DNA of 64,000 nucleotides from Thraustochytrium sp. TN22. Lineage: Eukaryota; Sar; Bigyra; Thraustochytrida; Thraustochytriidae. Positions 1-9,764 of the stretch are shown in pieces (the first letter of the stretch is position 1; each line of letters starts with the position of its first letter). The position numbers and the translations under genes were made by a program. Location of the stretch: positions 186,001 through 250,000 of the forward strand of contig JABLUY010000016.1 in the NCBI GenBank assembly GCA_013306675.1, given 5' to 3'. The notes under the pieces are model-generated. The model was not told where the DNA came from. It ran no database searches and saw nothing but the letters and a program-made list of their open reading frames with translations.

Positions 1-2
1 TC

Positions 3-3000
3 TGGCTCTCGTCCATGGCGTTCACATCGATGGCCTTTCTTTTCTCCACCCTCACGCGCAGCACGTCGAGCGCGCGCCTGCTGGGCATCGCCATCTTCAT
101 TCTGACCTTTATCGCGGCGCCCATCATGGTACCGCTGCTCATGGCCACCGGGGACCCGGCCGACGATACGGCGCGTACGGTGATGAGCCTGCTGCCCATC
201 TTCTCCTTCTTTCACGTGCTGGACGAGATGATCGCCAGCAGCTCGGGCAGCTCCAAGAGCGGCATGTCGTGGGACGATCGCAAGCTCAACATTCTGCCGG
301 TAAACGACCAGGGTGGCGAGAATGCCGTGTGGACGCTCCAGGACTCCTTCGGCTCGCTCGTGACCGGATTCTTCGTCATGACCGCGCTCGCATGGTACCT
401 GGACCACGTCGTCCCGAACGAGTACGGCAAGCGCGACTCACTCGTCTTCTTTCTCAAGCCCAGCTTCTGGTTCCCTCGCGCCTCGTCGCGCAGTGGCAGT
501 GCGGCGCGCGTCTCGCCGAGTCGCCTTCCCTGGGGTCGCGGCGCCAAGCAGGTACAGCCGGAGCCGGACGCGAACGAGGACGAGGATGTGCACAAGGAGG
601 CTGAGGCGGCGCGCGCCGGCGACTTTGGGGGCCGCGAGGTGGCGCTGCTCTTCCAGGGCCTGCGCAAGACCTTCAGCGGCGGCATCATGAACCTCGACTT
701 TCACGCCGTGCGCGGGCTGGACCTCGGCATCGACGCGAACTCGTGCTTTGTGCTCCTGGGCCACAACGGCGCCGGCAAGACCACCACGCTGCGCATGCTC
801 GCGGGCAACAGCGACGTGACCGCGGGCGACATTCAGGTCTTCGGTCGCTCCGTCGTGCACGAGATGCCGGAGATTCGAAAGACCATGGGCGTCTGCCCGC
901 AGCACGACATTCTCTGGGACAAGCTCACGGCGCGCGAGCACCTGCGGCTCTTCGCCACCATCAAGGGCCTGGCGCCGGCTCGCGTCGAGGAGGAGGTCGA
1001 TCTGCGCCTGGAGCAGACTTCGCTCACTGCGTTCGCGGACGCGCCCTCCGCGTCCTTCAGCGGCGGCATGAAGCGCCGCCTCTCCATCGCCATCGCGCTC
1101 ATCGGCGACCCGAAGCTCGTCACGCTCGATGAGCCCACCACCGGCATGGACGTCGAGACGCGCCGCGAGGTCTGGGAGATGATCGCCAAGGCCAAGAAGG
1201 GCCGCGTCATCATCCTGACGACGCATTCCATGGAGGAGGCCGACATCTTGGGCGACCGCATCGGCGTCATGAGCAAGGGCCGCATGCAGGCGCTCGGCAC
1301 CAGCCTGCGCCTCAAGTCCAAGTTCGGCCACGGCTATCGCCTCGCGCTCATGCTCGCCAAGGACGCCGACCGCGCCGCCGTCGAAAAGGCACTGCTCGCC
1401 AAGGCGCCCGCCGGCACGGCTCTTGCGCCGCGCGTCGGCAGCGCTGCCAGCGCCGCAGACCAGGACCTTGTGTTGCAGCTACCGCGCGTGGAGTCCAGCA
1501 CTGTGCTGGTCGACTTCCTCGCCTTCGTGGAAGCCTCGCAGGCCGACCTGCGCATCGAGGACCTGGCGCTCAACCTGTCCACGCTCGAGGAGGTCTTCAT
1601 CAAGCTCTCACAGGAGGACCACTTCATCGAGAACCAGGCGCCGCCGGACGCCGCCGCGCCGCAAGAGCCGCCGCAAGCCTTCCAGGCGCGTCGCATGGGC
1701 ACGCGCGTGCAGTTCAACGCGCTCTTTCGCAAGTCCATCGCGTACCAGTGCACGCAAAAGACCAGCTGCTGCATGATCACGGTCTTCCCGGTCTTCATCA
1801 TGCTCCTGCTGCTCTTGCTGGACGCCGCCCTGCTCACGCCCTTCAAGATGGAGGCCATGTGCGGGCCGGGCATTACGACCAAGGACGAATGCCTCATGAG
1901 CGGCTACGATCTCGCCTGCGTCGAGACGCTTGCGACATCGGCCGGCTATCCGTCGACGCTTGAGGCCGTCGTGGGCGCCATCGCCGAGGCGGGGCGCCGT
2001 GGCGGGATTAACCCAAACTGCGGTGCTGACGGCTGCTTCGAGGGACTCGAGGTGCCCCTCTACAACGACATTCCGCTCTACGCTGCGGAGGCCGCGCGCG
2101 CTCATGTCGGCTCCTACTCGACCGCGGAGGCGGCCGATGCCGAGGCGGCCGCGCTCGCCACGTGGTGGGCTGACCTGAACTTTCTCCTGCGCAACAACAC
2201 GTGCGAGCGACTCTACAGCGCGCACTTCGACGAGGACCTGGCCTGCGAGGACGCCGTCGGCGCTGCAGCAGCAGTGGCCTGCCAGACCGAGGTGCGCGCC
2301 CTTCAGGCCGCCGCGGACTACGTTGACTCGAACAACGGCACCGAGACGCAGAGCGCCGGCATCGGCATGTGCTTGCGTGCAGACGGCGCCGCGAGCGGCT
2401 TTCGCGTGCCCCCGGACGCGGACTACGCGCGTGTCGTTGCGTGGCAGGCCGAGCGCGATGCCTGCCAGCTTGCCGCCGACGTGACGCTCTGGGCGCACTT
2501 CGACGAGGCCGACTTTTCCGCCTGGCTCAGCGCCGTGCAGGGCGCCACAACCAAGGACGGGATTCTTGGGAGCATGGACCTCAGCGGCTTCGCACAGTCG
2601 TATCTGCAGGACTTTGTGGGCCGGGCGGTCCTCGCCTTTATGGCCAGCGATGCCCAGGCGTCCATCGCCTCGAGCGCAAGCTCCGGCTTCGACGGGGTGG
2701 CCTTGCTGAGCGCCGCGTGCGCACACGGCCCGTACACCGCGCAGGCCACAGGCGTAATCTCCGCCAGCGCCTCCGCGGCGAGCATGACGCTGGACGCGGC
2801 CCGCGTTGTCAGCAACGTGTGCGCCTTCGCCAGCAATCTTGACGTCGTGCGCGCGCTGTCCTTTGACCAGAGCTTCGCGACGAGCGAGGCGATGCGGAAC
2901 GATGGCCTCTTCGCGGACTGGGGTGGGCGCCACGTGGAGACGGAGCTGATGCGCGAGGCGGGCGGCGAGCTCCCGGCCGAGTCGCAACACTTTCGGCACC

Positions 3001-5096
3001 AGTACCACGCACACTGGCAAGCGTACGAGGTGCAGACGGCGACGGCGAACGAGCTGGAGTACACTGCCTTTTACAACAACTCGGCCACCTCAAACCAGAA
3101 TACGGGCAACTGGCAAGCCCTCGTGCAGGCCATGGACGACGCTTTCGTGCGCGGCGCCACCGGCCAGGGCGTACGACTGCTCACGCAGCGCATGCCGGAG
3201 ACCTTTTCATGCAACCGTGATGCATGGCTGAACGGCGAGGCGGAGAAGCTGGAGTGTGACTTGCTGCAGGGCTTCTTGGCGCTTTCCGTGCTGGACTTCA
3301 TCGGCATCTCGCTCTTCCCCTACCTCCTCATGGCGCACATGTTCGTGATCGTGAACTTGGTGGTGTACGAGAAGGAGCACCGGCTGCGCATGATCATGAA
3401 GATGATGGGGCTGAGCATGCGCGTGTACTGGGCGGTCAACTACGTCTTTTACTTTGCGCAGTACGCCGCCATGGCCGTCATGATGTGGGTCATGGGCGCG
3501 GCCGCCAACGTGCAGACCTTCACGCTGCACGACTCGGGCGTCATCTTCTGGTTCCTCTTCTCCTGGGGCAACCTGCTCGTGGTCTTTGCCATGTTCCTCT
3601 CGGTGTTCTTCAAGTCCTCGCGCACCAGCACGGCCGGCGTCTTTCTGCTCATGCTCGTCCTGAACACGACGGGCGCCAGCCTGCTGCAGACGCTGACGGA
3701 GGACCAGAACACAACTGAGTCCGCCTTCACCGTGTACATGCTCGTGCCCCCGCTGGTGATGATCCGCGCCATGCTCTGGCTCGGTCTGGCGGGCGCCTTC
3801 AAGGAGCCCATCACCATGGAGAACTGGGGCACCTTTGCTGGCGGCGCCGTGCAGCGCTGCATCGTCTTCATGTGGATGCACATATTCATCTTCGCCCTGC
3901 TCGTCTGGTACCTGGACAAGGTGCTCGCCGTGGGGTACGGCGTACCGGAGAGCCCGCTCTTCTTCTTGCGCAAGGAGTACTGGTTCCCGTCGCCCACAGA
4001 GACGGGCGGCGGTCTCAAGGCGGAGGCACTCCCTGCGTGCGTGCGCGAGAGCGACCTGCCCAGCGACGTGCGCGAGGAGCACGAGCGCGCGGTGCGCGAG
4101 GAGGAGGGCGGCGCGGGCGCCCCCCTTGTGCGCGTGGCACGCCTGCACAAGCGCTTTGGGCCGGCGAGCGGGCCGATCGCGGTCAAGTCGGTCTCGCTCG
4201 CCATTAACGAGCGCGAGTGCTTCGCGCTGCTGGGCCACAACGGCGCCGGCAAGACGACCACGATCAACTGCCTGACGGGGCTCTTTCCGCCCACGTCGGG
4301 CAACGCCATGGTGCAGGGCTTCTCGATCCGATCCGCGCTCAACCACATCTACCAGCGCATGGGCGTCTGTCCGCAGCACGACATCATCTGGGAGTCGCTG
4401 AGCGGGCCGGAGCATCTACGATTCTACGGCCGTCTCAAGGGCCTGCGTGGCGCAGAGCTCAAGCGTGCCGTGGCCAAGGCCCTGCACGACGTCAACCTCA
4501 CGTACGCGGGCAAGCGGCCTGCTGGCAAATATTCGGGCGGCATGAAGCGCCGGCTCTCGACGGCCATCTCGCTCATTGCCAACCCGCTCGTGGTGTACCT
4601 GGACGAGCCGAGCACCGGGCTGGACCCGGCGTCGCGCCAGCAGCTCATCCAGGTCATCTCTCGCGCCAAGGGCGACAAGGCCGTGGTCCTGACCACGCAC
4701 TCCATGGAGGAGGCCGACCTGCTCGCAGATCGCGTCGGCATCATGTCAAAGGGCCTGCTGCGCTGCATCGGCACGCCAGCGCAACTCAAGCAGCGCTTCG
4801 GCAAGGGCTACACCTGCAGCATCACGACCGCCGACAAGACCGACGCGGCGCATCGGCGCGTGCTCGACTTTGTTTGCGCGGCCTTTCCGTCCGCCAAGCT
4901 CCGCAATGAGCAACTTGCCGGTACCTCGCACTTTGAGATTGACCGCGCAGAGATCGTCCTGTCGGACGCCATCCGCCGCATCGAGGCTGCGCGCGCAGAC
5001 CTCGGGATCGTTGACTTTGGCCTCTCGGCGACCACGCTTGAAGAGGTCTTTGTGTATCTTGCGCACCACCAGGACACGCAAGAGGATGAGCATTGA
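3..5096 (+). CDS. ABCA-type full ABC transporter, 5'-truncated by window edge
   Basis: This is the C-terminal part of an ABCA (ABC1-class) lipid or sterol-type exporter. The frame is open to the left edge, so the first transmembrane domain lies mostly outside; the Met at 15 is internal. Numbering from that Met, the last helices of TMD1 are at about 1-60. NBD1 has Walker A GHNGAGKTTT (about 249), Q-loop CPQHDI (about 294), signature SGGMKRRLS (about 350) and Walker B TLDEPTTG. TMD2 starts with a helix near 590, followed by a roughly 470-residue extracytosolic loop and a helix cluster at about 1090-1310. NBD2 has Walker A GHNGAGKTTT (about 1405), signature SGGMKRRLS (about 1507) and Walker B YLDEPSTGLDP. 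Both H-loops (TTHSMEEAD) are present. Motifs are intact in both halves, so a functional ATPase is expected. The substrate cannot be read from sequence. It is convergent with HIBCH. Confidence 0.93.
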   Translation, partial: WLSSMAFTSMAFLFSTLTRSTSSARLLGIAIFILTFIAAPIMVPLLMATGDPADDTARTVMSLLPIFSFFHVLDEMIASSSGSSKSGMSWDDRKLNILPVNDQGGENAVWTLQDSFGSLVTGFFVMTALAWYLDHVVPNEYGKRDSLVFFLKPSFWFPRASSRSGSAARVSPSRLPWGRGAKQVQPEPDANEDEDVHKEAEAARAGDFGGREVALLFQGLRKTFSGGIMNLDFHAVRGLDLGIDANSCFVLLGHNGAGKTTTLRMLAGNSDVTAGDIQVFGRSVVHEMPEIRKTMGVCPQHDILWDKLTAREHLRLFATIKGLAPARVEEEVDLRLEQTSLTAFADAPSASFSGGMKRRLSIAIALIGDPKLVTLDEPTTGMDVETRREVWEMIAKAKKGRVIILTTHSMEEADILGDRIGVMSKGRMQALGTSLRLKSKFGHGYRLALMLAKDADRAAVEKALLAKAPAGTALAPRVGSAASAADQDLVLQLPRVESSTVLVDFLAFVEASQADLRIEDLALNLSTLEEVFIKLSQEDHFIENQAPPDAAAPQEPPQAFQARRMGTRVQFNALFRKSIAYQCTQKTSCCMITVFPVFIMLLLLLLDAALLTPFKMEAMCGPGITTKDECLMSGYDLACVETLATSAGYPSTLEAVVGAIAEAGRRGGINPNCGADGCFEGLEVPLYNDIPLYAAEAARAHVGSYSTAEAADAEAAALATWWADLNFLLRNNTCERLYSAHFDEDLACEDAVGAAAAVACQTEVRALQAAADYVDSNNGTETQSAGIGMCLRADGAASGFRVPPDADYARVVAWQAERDACQLAADVTLWAHFDEADFSAWLSAVQGATTKDGILGSMDLSGFAQSYLQDFVGRAVLAFMASDAQASIASSASSGFDGVALLSAACAHGPYTAQATGVISASASAASMTLDAARVVSNVCAFASNLDVVRALSFDQSFATSEAMRNDGLFADWGGRHVETELMREAGGELPAESQHFRHQYHAHWQAYEVQTATANELEYTAFYNNSATSNQNTGNWQALVQAMDDAFVRGATGQGVRLLTQRMPETFSCNRDAWLNGEAEKLECDLLQGFLALSVLDFIGISLFPYLLMAHMFVIVNLVVYEKEHRLRMIMKMMGLSMRVYWAVNYVFYFAQYAAMAVMMWVMGAAANVQTFTLHDSGVIFWFLFSWGNLLVVFAMFLSVFFKSSRTSTAGVFLLMLVLNTTGASLLQTLTEDQNTTESAFTVYMLVPPLVMIRAMLWLGLAGAFKEPITMENWGTFAGGAVQRCIVFMWMHIFIFALLVWYLDKVLAVGYGVPESPLFFLRKEYWFPSPTETGGGLKAEALPACVRESDLPSDVREEHERAVREEEGGAGAPLVRVARLHKRFGPASGPIAVKSVSLAINERECFALLGHNGAGKTTTINCLTGLFPPTSGNAMVQGFSIRSALNHIYQRMGVCPQHDIIWESLSGPEHLRFYGRLKGLRGAELKRAVAKALHDVNLTYAGKRPAGKYSGGMKRRLSTAISLIANPLVVYLDEPSTGLDPASRQQLIQVISRAKGDKAVVLTTHSMEEADLLADRVGIMSKGLLRCIGTPAQLKQRFGKGYTCSITTADKTDAAHRRVLDFVCAAFPSAKLRNEQLAGTSHFEIDRAEIVLSDAIRRIEAARADLGIVDFGLSATTLEEVFVYLAHHQDTQEDEH

Positions 5097-5135
5097 ACAT
5101 GAAAATTTGCTCCTGTGGGTTTGCCATTCATTTGG

Positions 5136-5360
5136 AGTAAGGGACGGCGAGCTCGCCACGGGAGCGCGTGTCGGGCAGCGGCGCGTGCTGGCGCTCGATA
5201 AAGACTTTGACGGTGGCGTGCTTGCTGCAAAACGTCGGCCATGAGGAGGTTTTCCTGTGTCTAACTTTATCACCTACGCTCAGCTCGCCACAAGCGTGCG
5301 TGTCGGGCAGCGGTGCAAAGTGGCGCATAATGAAGTCCGCGGGCGCGTCCTTGATGCTTG
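5136..5360 (-). repeat. Two extra tandem copies of the HIBCH C-terminal coding segment
   Basis: Two segments, about 5136-5225 and 5268-5355, are diverged copies of the last ~90 bp of the HIBCH coding region. Anchored on GTCGGGCAGCGG (+ strand), the three copies start at 5170, 5302 and 5465, so spacing is 132 and 163 bp. On the minus strand the extra copies encode FIMRHFAPLPDTHACGELSV and VFIERQHAPLPDTRSRGEL, against FIERHFAPLPDSHPRGELSV in the gene. Both extra copies are read by one continuous minus frame (5128-5415) and each is preceded by an acceptor-like TTTTGCAG or CTTGCAG at its 5' side. They are either dead partial duplicates or alternative terminal exons. Confidence 0.8.
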
Positions 5361-5431
5361 CTGCAAGAAGCCAAGAAATTGATATTTGTTTTTCCCCTGT
5401 CTGTGATTTTTTCACCCATCATTTTGCAACT

Positions 5432-6700
5432 TTAGGAGACGCTGAGCTCGCCACGAGGGTGCGAGTCGGGCAGCGGCGCAAAGTGGCGCTCGATAAAGTC
5501 CTCAGGCACGTCCTTAACGGAGGCATACTTCCACTTGGGAGAATGGTCCTTGTCAATGAGCGTGGCGCGCACACCTTCGAAAAAGTCGCCGTCCTCGACG
5601 CAGATGCGCTGCGTGAGGCGGTACTCGTTCTTGAGCGCGGTGCCAAAGTCCACGGAGTCATCGGCGTGGCGGCGCACAGCCTCGAAGCTGAGGCAGAGCG
5701 AGGACGGCGAGGCCTTGCTGATGGCCTTGAGCGAGGCCTCGGCCCAGGCGCGGTCGTCGGCGTCCGCGGCCTCGTCCGCACACATCTGCTCGAGACGCTC
5801 GATGATGTCAACGACCGAGTCAGCGCTGAAGCACTTGTCGATGGCGGAGCGGCGTGCCTCAAGCGCCATGGCCGGGTCCTTGGGGGCGGGTGGCTGCGCG
5901 CCCTCGCCAAAGCGCTTGAGCACGGCGTCAATCTCGTCAAGCTTTGGCTCGGCCTCGGCAAGCGCCTCGCAGGCGGCCTCGACGGACTCGCGCGGCACGA
6001 AATGCGTGCACAGGCCAGCGTAGACACAGTCGGCCGCGCCGAGGCGCGCACCGGTGAGCGCGAGGTACATGCCGACGTGCTGACCGGCGGCCAGGCGCGA
6101 GAGCGCGTAGGTGCCGCCGACGTCCGGGAAGAGCCCGATGCCGGTCTCCGGCATGGCGAAGAGCGTCTTCTCGGTAGCCACGCGGATCTTGCCGTGCAGA
6201 CTCAGACCCACGCCGCCGCCCATGGTCACGCCGTCCCAGAAGCTGACTTGCACCAGACCGGCGCGGTCGTAGGCGGTGGCGATGCGGTAGTTGAGCTGGT
6301 ACTCCTCGTAGAAGAAATCCTGCGCCACGGAGCCGCCCTCAAGCGCGCTTTTGCGCACCGAGGCGATGTCGCCGCCGGCGCAAAAGGCCTTGTCGCCGGC
6401 GCCCACCATGATGAGGCACTGCGCCGCGCCGGAGCCGACCCACTCGTCGTACTTGGGCTTGAGCTCGCGCACCATGCCAAGGTCCAGCGCGTTGAACTTC
6501 TTCGGCCGGTTGAGCAGCACCTCGTTCGTCGTGCCGGACCGCGCGCGGACCACCACGGCGGCCTCCTCCTCGGCCGCGCCGCCGCTCGTGGACAGCGCCA
6601 TGGCGCCGCCGGCCCGCGCCAGCGTGCGCTGCGCCTGCGCCTGCGCCTGCCTGCAGCTCCGCACCGCCGCCTGCGCCGCGCCCAGCCTCGCCGCGAGCAT
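5432..6700 (-). CDS. HIBCH: 3-hydroxyisobutyryl-CoA hydrolase, mitochondrial (valine catabolism)
   Basis: Crotonase-fold thioesterase that releases 3-hydroxyisobutyrate from its CoA ester in valine breakdown. The oxyanion-hole segment (AFCAGGDIAS), the turn GVTMGGGVGLS, and the E/D pair in MPETGIGLFPDVGG, typical of HIBCH rather than ordinary enoyl-CoA hydratases, are all present, as is the long C-terminal extension with ENEYRL-like text (KNEYRLTQRI). The frame is open further upstream to 6868, but the Met at 6700 is preferred: it begins an Arg/Ala/Gln-rich, acid-poor leader (MLAARLGAAQAAVRS) fitting a mitochondrial presequence and gives 422 residues, close to the family's ~385 plus leader. 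Its C-terminal coding end is repeated twice just downstream. Confidence 0.9.
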   Translation of the reverse strand: MLAARLGAAQAAVRSCRQAQAQAQRTLARAGGAMALSTSGGAAEEEAAVVVRARSGTTNEVLLNRPKKFNALDLGMVRELKPKYDEWVGSGAAQCLIMVGAGDKAFCAGGDIASVRKSALEGGSVAQDFFYEEYQLNYRIATAYDRAGLVQVSFWDGVTMGGGVGLSLHGKIRVATEKTLFAMPETGIGLFPDVGGTYALSRLAAGQHVGMYLALTGARLGAADCVYAGLCTHFVPRESVEAACEALAEAEPKLDEIDAVLKRFGEGAQPPAPKDPAMALEARRSAIDKCFSADSVVDIIERLEQMCADEAADADDRAWAEASLKAISKASPSSLCLSFEAVRRHADDSVDFGTALKNEYRLTQRICVEDGDFFEGVRATLIDKDHSPKWKYASVKDVPEDFIERHFAPLPDSHPRGELSVS

Positions 6701-7322
6701 GACTTGGGCTGGGCCTTGGGTTTGGGCTTTGCTGAGTCGCGAAACTTGGGCTTTCGCGGCGGCGCTCTGCGCGACCTCCACGCGCCCGACCGAGCTGCTG
6801 ACCTGCCGGTGACACCAACTCGGACTCGCTCGGACCTCTTCCCCGCTGGCTGCACTGCAGCGAACCAACCAGCGGCGTCAAGCCAAACGCCGCGAGCCCG
6901 TCCGCTGCGGGTCTGCCGCCAGCGGCGTGGAGCGCGAGACGAGCTCGAGGTCAGCTCGAGCGCAAATCGAGGCGCGAGCAGCGAGAAGATCGCATTTTCC
7001 CACGGGACGCTCGCAGCGAGTCCTGCAGTGGCGCCTGCCAGTGGGAGGATGATGGGATCAAGGATACCGAAGCGGCGCGAGCCTCGAGGGAAGGGGACGC
7101 ATAGGTGTTTTGACTCGGACGCGGGTGGTGACTGTGCCGAGGCCTGCCTGCCACGAGAATAATATTAAGATTTGGTTGATCTTACTGAGAAGAGGACAGC
7201 AAGGGAGAACGTAGTAGGAGCAGACGTGCACGTCAAGGCTCGGTGCGGGTTGCTGAGCGGCCACGGGTCGCTCAGGCTGGTTCGATGGTGCGAGGCCAAG
7301 GCTCGGCTGACCGGTTGCAAGA
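6701..7322. other. Intergenic, HIBCH 5' side to SDR 3' side
   Basis: About 620 bp between two genes on the minus strand. It should hold the HIBCH promoter and the SDR 3' UTR. I see no credible gene; ORFs here are short and compositionally biased. Confidence 0.5.
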
Positions 7323-8123
7323 CTACCAGGTCCACCCCTCGGCGTATGGACGCAAGTCGAGCTCAAAGGTCCAAGCAGAGCGGTGCTGGTTGTGAATGCT
7401 GAGGTAGGCGTTGGCAATCTCGGCGGGCTGGAGCAGGGACTCCTCGGCGCGGCGCGCGTGGAACATCTCGTCGCCAATGATTCCGTGGACGAAGGCAGTG
7501 TCAATGGGGCCGTCGATGATGGCGTGTGCGACGTGGATGCCCTTGGGTCCGAGCTCTCGCGCCATGGCCTGCGCGAGCGCGCGCTTGGCGAATTTGGCGC
7601 CTGCAAAGGCCGCGAAGCCCGCATTGCTGCGCACGCTGGCCGTGGCGCCCGTGAAGATGATGGTGCCGCGGCCGCGCGGCGACATTACGCGCGCCACCTC
7701 GCGGCCCATGTGGAAGGCGGTCAGCGCTGCCATCTCCCAGATCTTGGTGTACTTGCGTGTCGTCGTCTCAACAATGGGAAAGTTCATGTTGGCGCCGATG
7801 TTGTGCACGGCAACCTCGATGGGACCCACCTCGCGCTCGATGCGGTCCACGAGGTCCACGACCTGCTCCTCCTTGCGCGCATCGCACGCGAAGGCGACGG
7901 CGCGGCCGCCGTCCGCGGAAATGGTCTCCACGAGACTCTGCAGCGGCTCCTTGGTGCGCCGCACCACGCAGGCCGTGAAGCCCTCCTGGGCGAACCGCCG
8001 CGCCACGGCGCCGCCCGTCGCGTCGCCCGCGCCCACCACCAGGCACACGCCCTTGCTCTGCGCCGCGCTCGCGCTCGTCAGGTGCCGCCCGAGCCGCGCC
8101 AGCCTCGCCGCGGGCGGCGCCAT
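7323..8123 (-). CDS. Atypical short-chain dehydrogenase/reductase
   Basis: A 266-residue Rossmann-fold SDR. The Met at 8123 is chosen because the frame upstream is only translated GCGAGC microsatellite. After a short Arg/Ala leader comes the nucleotide-binding segment VVGAGDATGGAVARRFAQ, in place of the usual TGxxxGxG. Then come an NNAG-like motif (HNIGAN), the serine region (GATASVRSNAG) and AFAGAKFAKRALAQ where YxxxK is expected, followed by MARELGPKGIHVAH and IDGPIDT. The catalytic Tyr is therefore Phe. I recall bacterial SDRs of this subgroup with the same AAFAxAKF text, so the change may be family-wide rather than a local loss. The substrate is unknown. The N-terminus could be an organelle leader. 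Confidence 0.85.
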   Translation of the reverse strand: MAPPAARLARLGRHLTSASAAQSKGVCLVVGAGDATGGAVARRFAQEGFTACVVRRTKEPLQSLVETISADGGRAVAFACDARKEEQVVDLVDRIEREVGPIEVAVHNIGANMNFPIVETTTRKYTKIWEMAALTAFHMGREVARVMSPRGRGTIIFTGATASVRSNAGFAAFAGAKFAKRALAQAMARELGPKGIHVAHAIIDGPIDTAFVHGIIGDEMFHARRAEESLLQPAEIANAYLSIHNQHRSAWTFELDLRPYAEGWTW

Positions 8124-8188
8124 GTTCTCGCTCCGCTTCTGCTGTTCGTCCACTTGCCGAGGCCTCGAGCGTCGAGGGCGCCGAACTG

Positions 8189-8257
8189 AGCGAGCGCGAG
8201 CGCGAGCGCGAGCGCGAGGGCGAGCGCGAGGGCGAGCGCGAGGGCGAGCGCGAGCGC
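8189..8257. repeat. GCGAGC/GCGAGG microsatellite
   Basis: About 69 bp of near-perfect hexamers (GCGAGC with GCGAGG variants) 65 bp upstream of the SDR start. It is translated as Arg-Ala/Arg-Pro repeats in open frames, which makes spurious ORFs run through the promoter. Confidence 0.9.
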
Positions 8258-9547
8258 AACCTCGCTCCGAGTTGAGGATTTGAGGATTTGATGCCGCCGC
8301 GAGCGGCGAAGGATGCTGTGACTGTGAGTGAGTGAGTGAAAGATGTTGGAACCAGAACGTGATCGATTTCACAGGGAGCACGACCATTTGCTCCTCGGCC
8401 CCGCCGCGCGCTTCGCCCGAGCCGGGCCAGGACTTGACGCAGAAGAAGGAGTTTCCATGCCACTGCAGCTCCGGGCCACGCTTGCCTTGGCCGTGGCCGC
8501 AACGCCAGCGCGCCTAGCTCCCGAGGTCGAGGCCAAGCTCACCAAGGTTGGTGAACAGGTCGTACTGGGGGGAGGGATGTGCCGCAAACGCCAAATAATG
8601 CATCATGCGTTGGCAGAGCTGCCGGAGGCTAGGCCTGACGTAGCTGCAAACGTGAGACACTTGTCCGCTGACGTTTGAGGTGTTGTACGGCGCAACGCGA
8701 AGTTCACGAGGCAGTTGGACTTGCTGGACTGGATGCGCCGGCGGAGTCGGGACGACTGTGTGGTGGGCCTCGGTCCAGTTGCCACTGCGCCGCCCAACGT
8801 CGCGCAAGGCCAGAGCGAAGCGGCCGCGCACGTGTGGCGTGGCACAATGCCGGGACGCGCGCGAGCAGACCGCAAGCGACCTTTGCCTTCACCTACTGCA
8901 CTGCGCTGGGCTCTGTCCTCTGTCCCTGTCCCCGTGCCTGCAGCAGCGCCGCGAGTCCTGGTCCTCCGACTCGTCCTGCCAGTGGTCCTCACAGTCAGCT
9001 CGCGGCCAGCCTCACTGCACAGGGCCACTTTCGCGCACCCGTGTGCGTCAAGTCGCCCCCGCTGCACCTTACGGCCCGCAGTCCGGCCCCCGCCCGACCG
9101 GGGCGGGGCGGCTCTCGAGGTCGGCCTCCCGGCGCGCGTAAGGCGGCCGCGGTGGCCCGCGGGGTGGCCACGAGCGGACTCAGCCTCCAAGGGCAGACCG
9201 AGCGCGGCGGAGTCGGACTCCGCGCTTGCCATGCCTGCTGCTGCCAAGCTCTGCTCGTCTCGTCTGGTCTCGTCTCGTCTCGGAGTCGGCGCGGCGATCA
9301 CCAGCTTGCTTCCTGTCGTCGTGTCCGAGTCGTCGAGGCTCCCTCCGGCCCGGCGCCTTGGTCCTTCCCTTGCGCGCCTTGCGCCCCGGCCGGTGCTGGT
9401 TGGCGTGAGTCCTGCTTGCCGGCCACTGCTGGTTCTTGCCGCCCTTGACGCCTGGTAACCTGTCAGAGGAGAGGATGGCGGCACGGGGCGCGGCGAGCGC
9501 GGCAGCAAACCCGAATCGCAATCAGAGCTCGAGCTAGCTAGCAAGAA

Positions 9548-9570
9548 GCAGCAGCAGCAGCAGCAGCAGC
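9548..9570 (+). repeat. CAG/AGC trinucleotide run
   Basis: Seven or more uninterrupted AGC units upstream of the nitronate monooxygenase gene, outside any supported coding frame. Confidence 0.9.
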
Positions 9571-9610
9571 GCATCCGCGTGAGGTACGTGCTCGTGCCGC
9601 GACATAGGCA

Positions 9611-9631
9611 GGGCGGGCGGGCGGGCGGGCG
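9611..9631 (+). promoter_or_regulatory. (GGGC)5 run, candidate G-quadruplex
   Basis: Five consecutive GGG tracts separated by single C residues on the coding strand, about 135 bp before the nitronate monooxygenase start. This satisfies the simple quadruplex pattern G3N1-7 repeated four times. Any regulatory role is inference. Confidence 0.5.
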
Positions 9632-9764
9632 GCGGACGCGGAGGCGGCCCAGGAGGCGCAGGGGGATGAGATGAGAGAGATGTGAACTCGTTGAGCTGGG
9701 CGGTGCGGCGGGGACTGACGCGGAGCTGGACTCGGACGCGCTCGGCTGCAGCTTAGCAAGGAAG

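Larger units (their letters stand above)
8258..9764. other. Divergent intergenic region between SDR and nitronate monooxygenase
   Basis: About 1.5 kb with no gene I can support. It should hold both promoters. Many long overlapping frames occur on both strands (one of 431 codons), but none carries a recognisable motif and all have GC-driven Arg/Ser/Pro/Ala composition. A CAG run (9548-9570) and a GGGC run (9611-9631) lie in the last 220 bp. Confidence 0.5.

Noticed and set aside
5168-7162. 664-codon plus-strand ORF opposite HIBCH
   Set aside because: Antisense shadow of HIBCH with no recognisable domain; codon pattern follows the minus-strand gene.
7260-7300. tRNA-like T-loop text (GGTTCGA)
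   Set aside because: No acceptor-stem pairing or D-loop partner could be found; likewise for GGTTCGAGA at about 63954.
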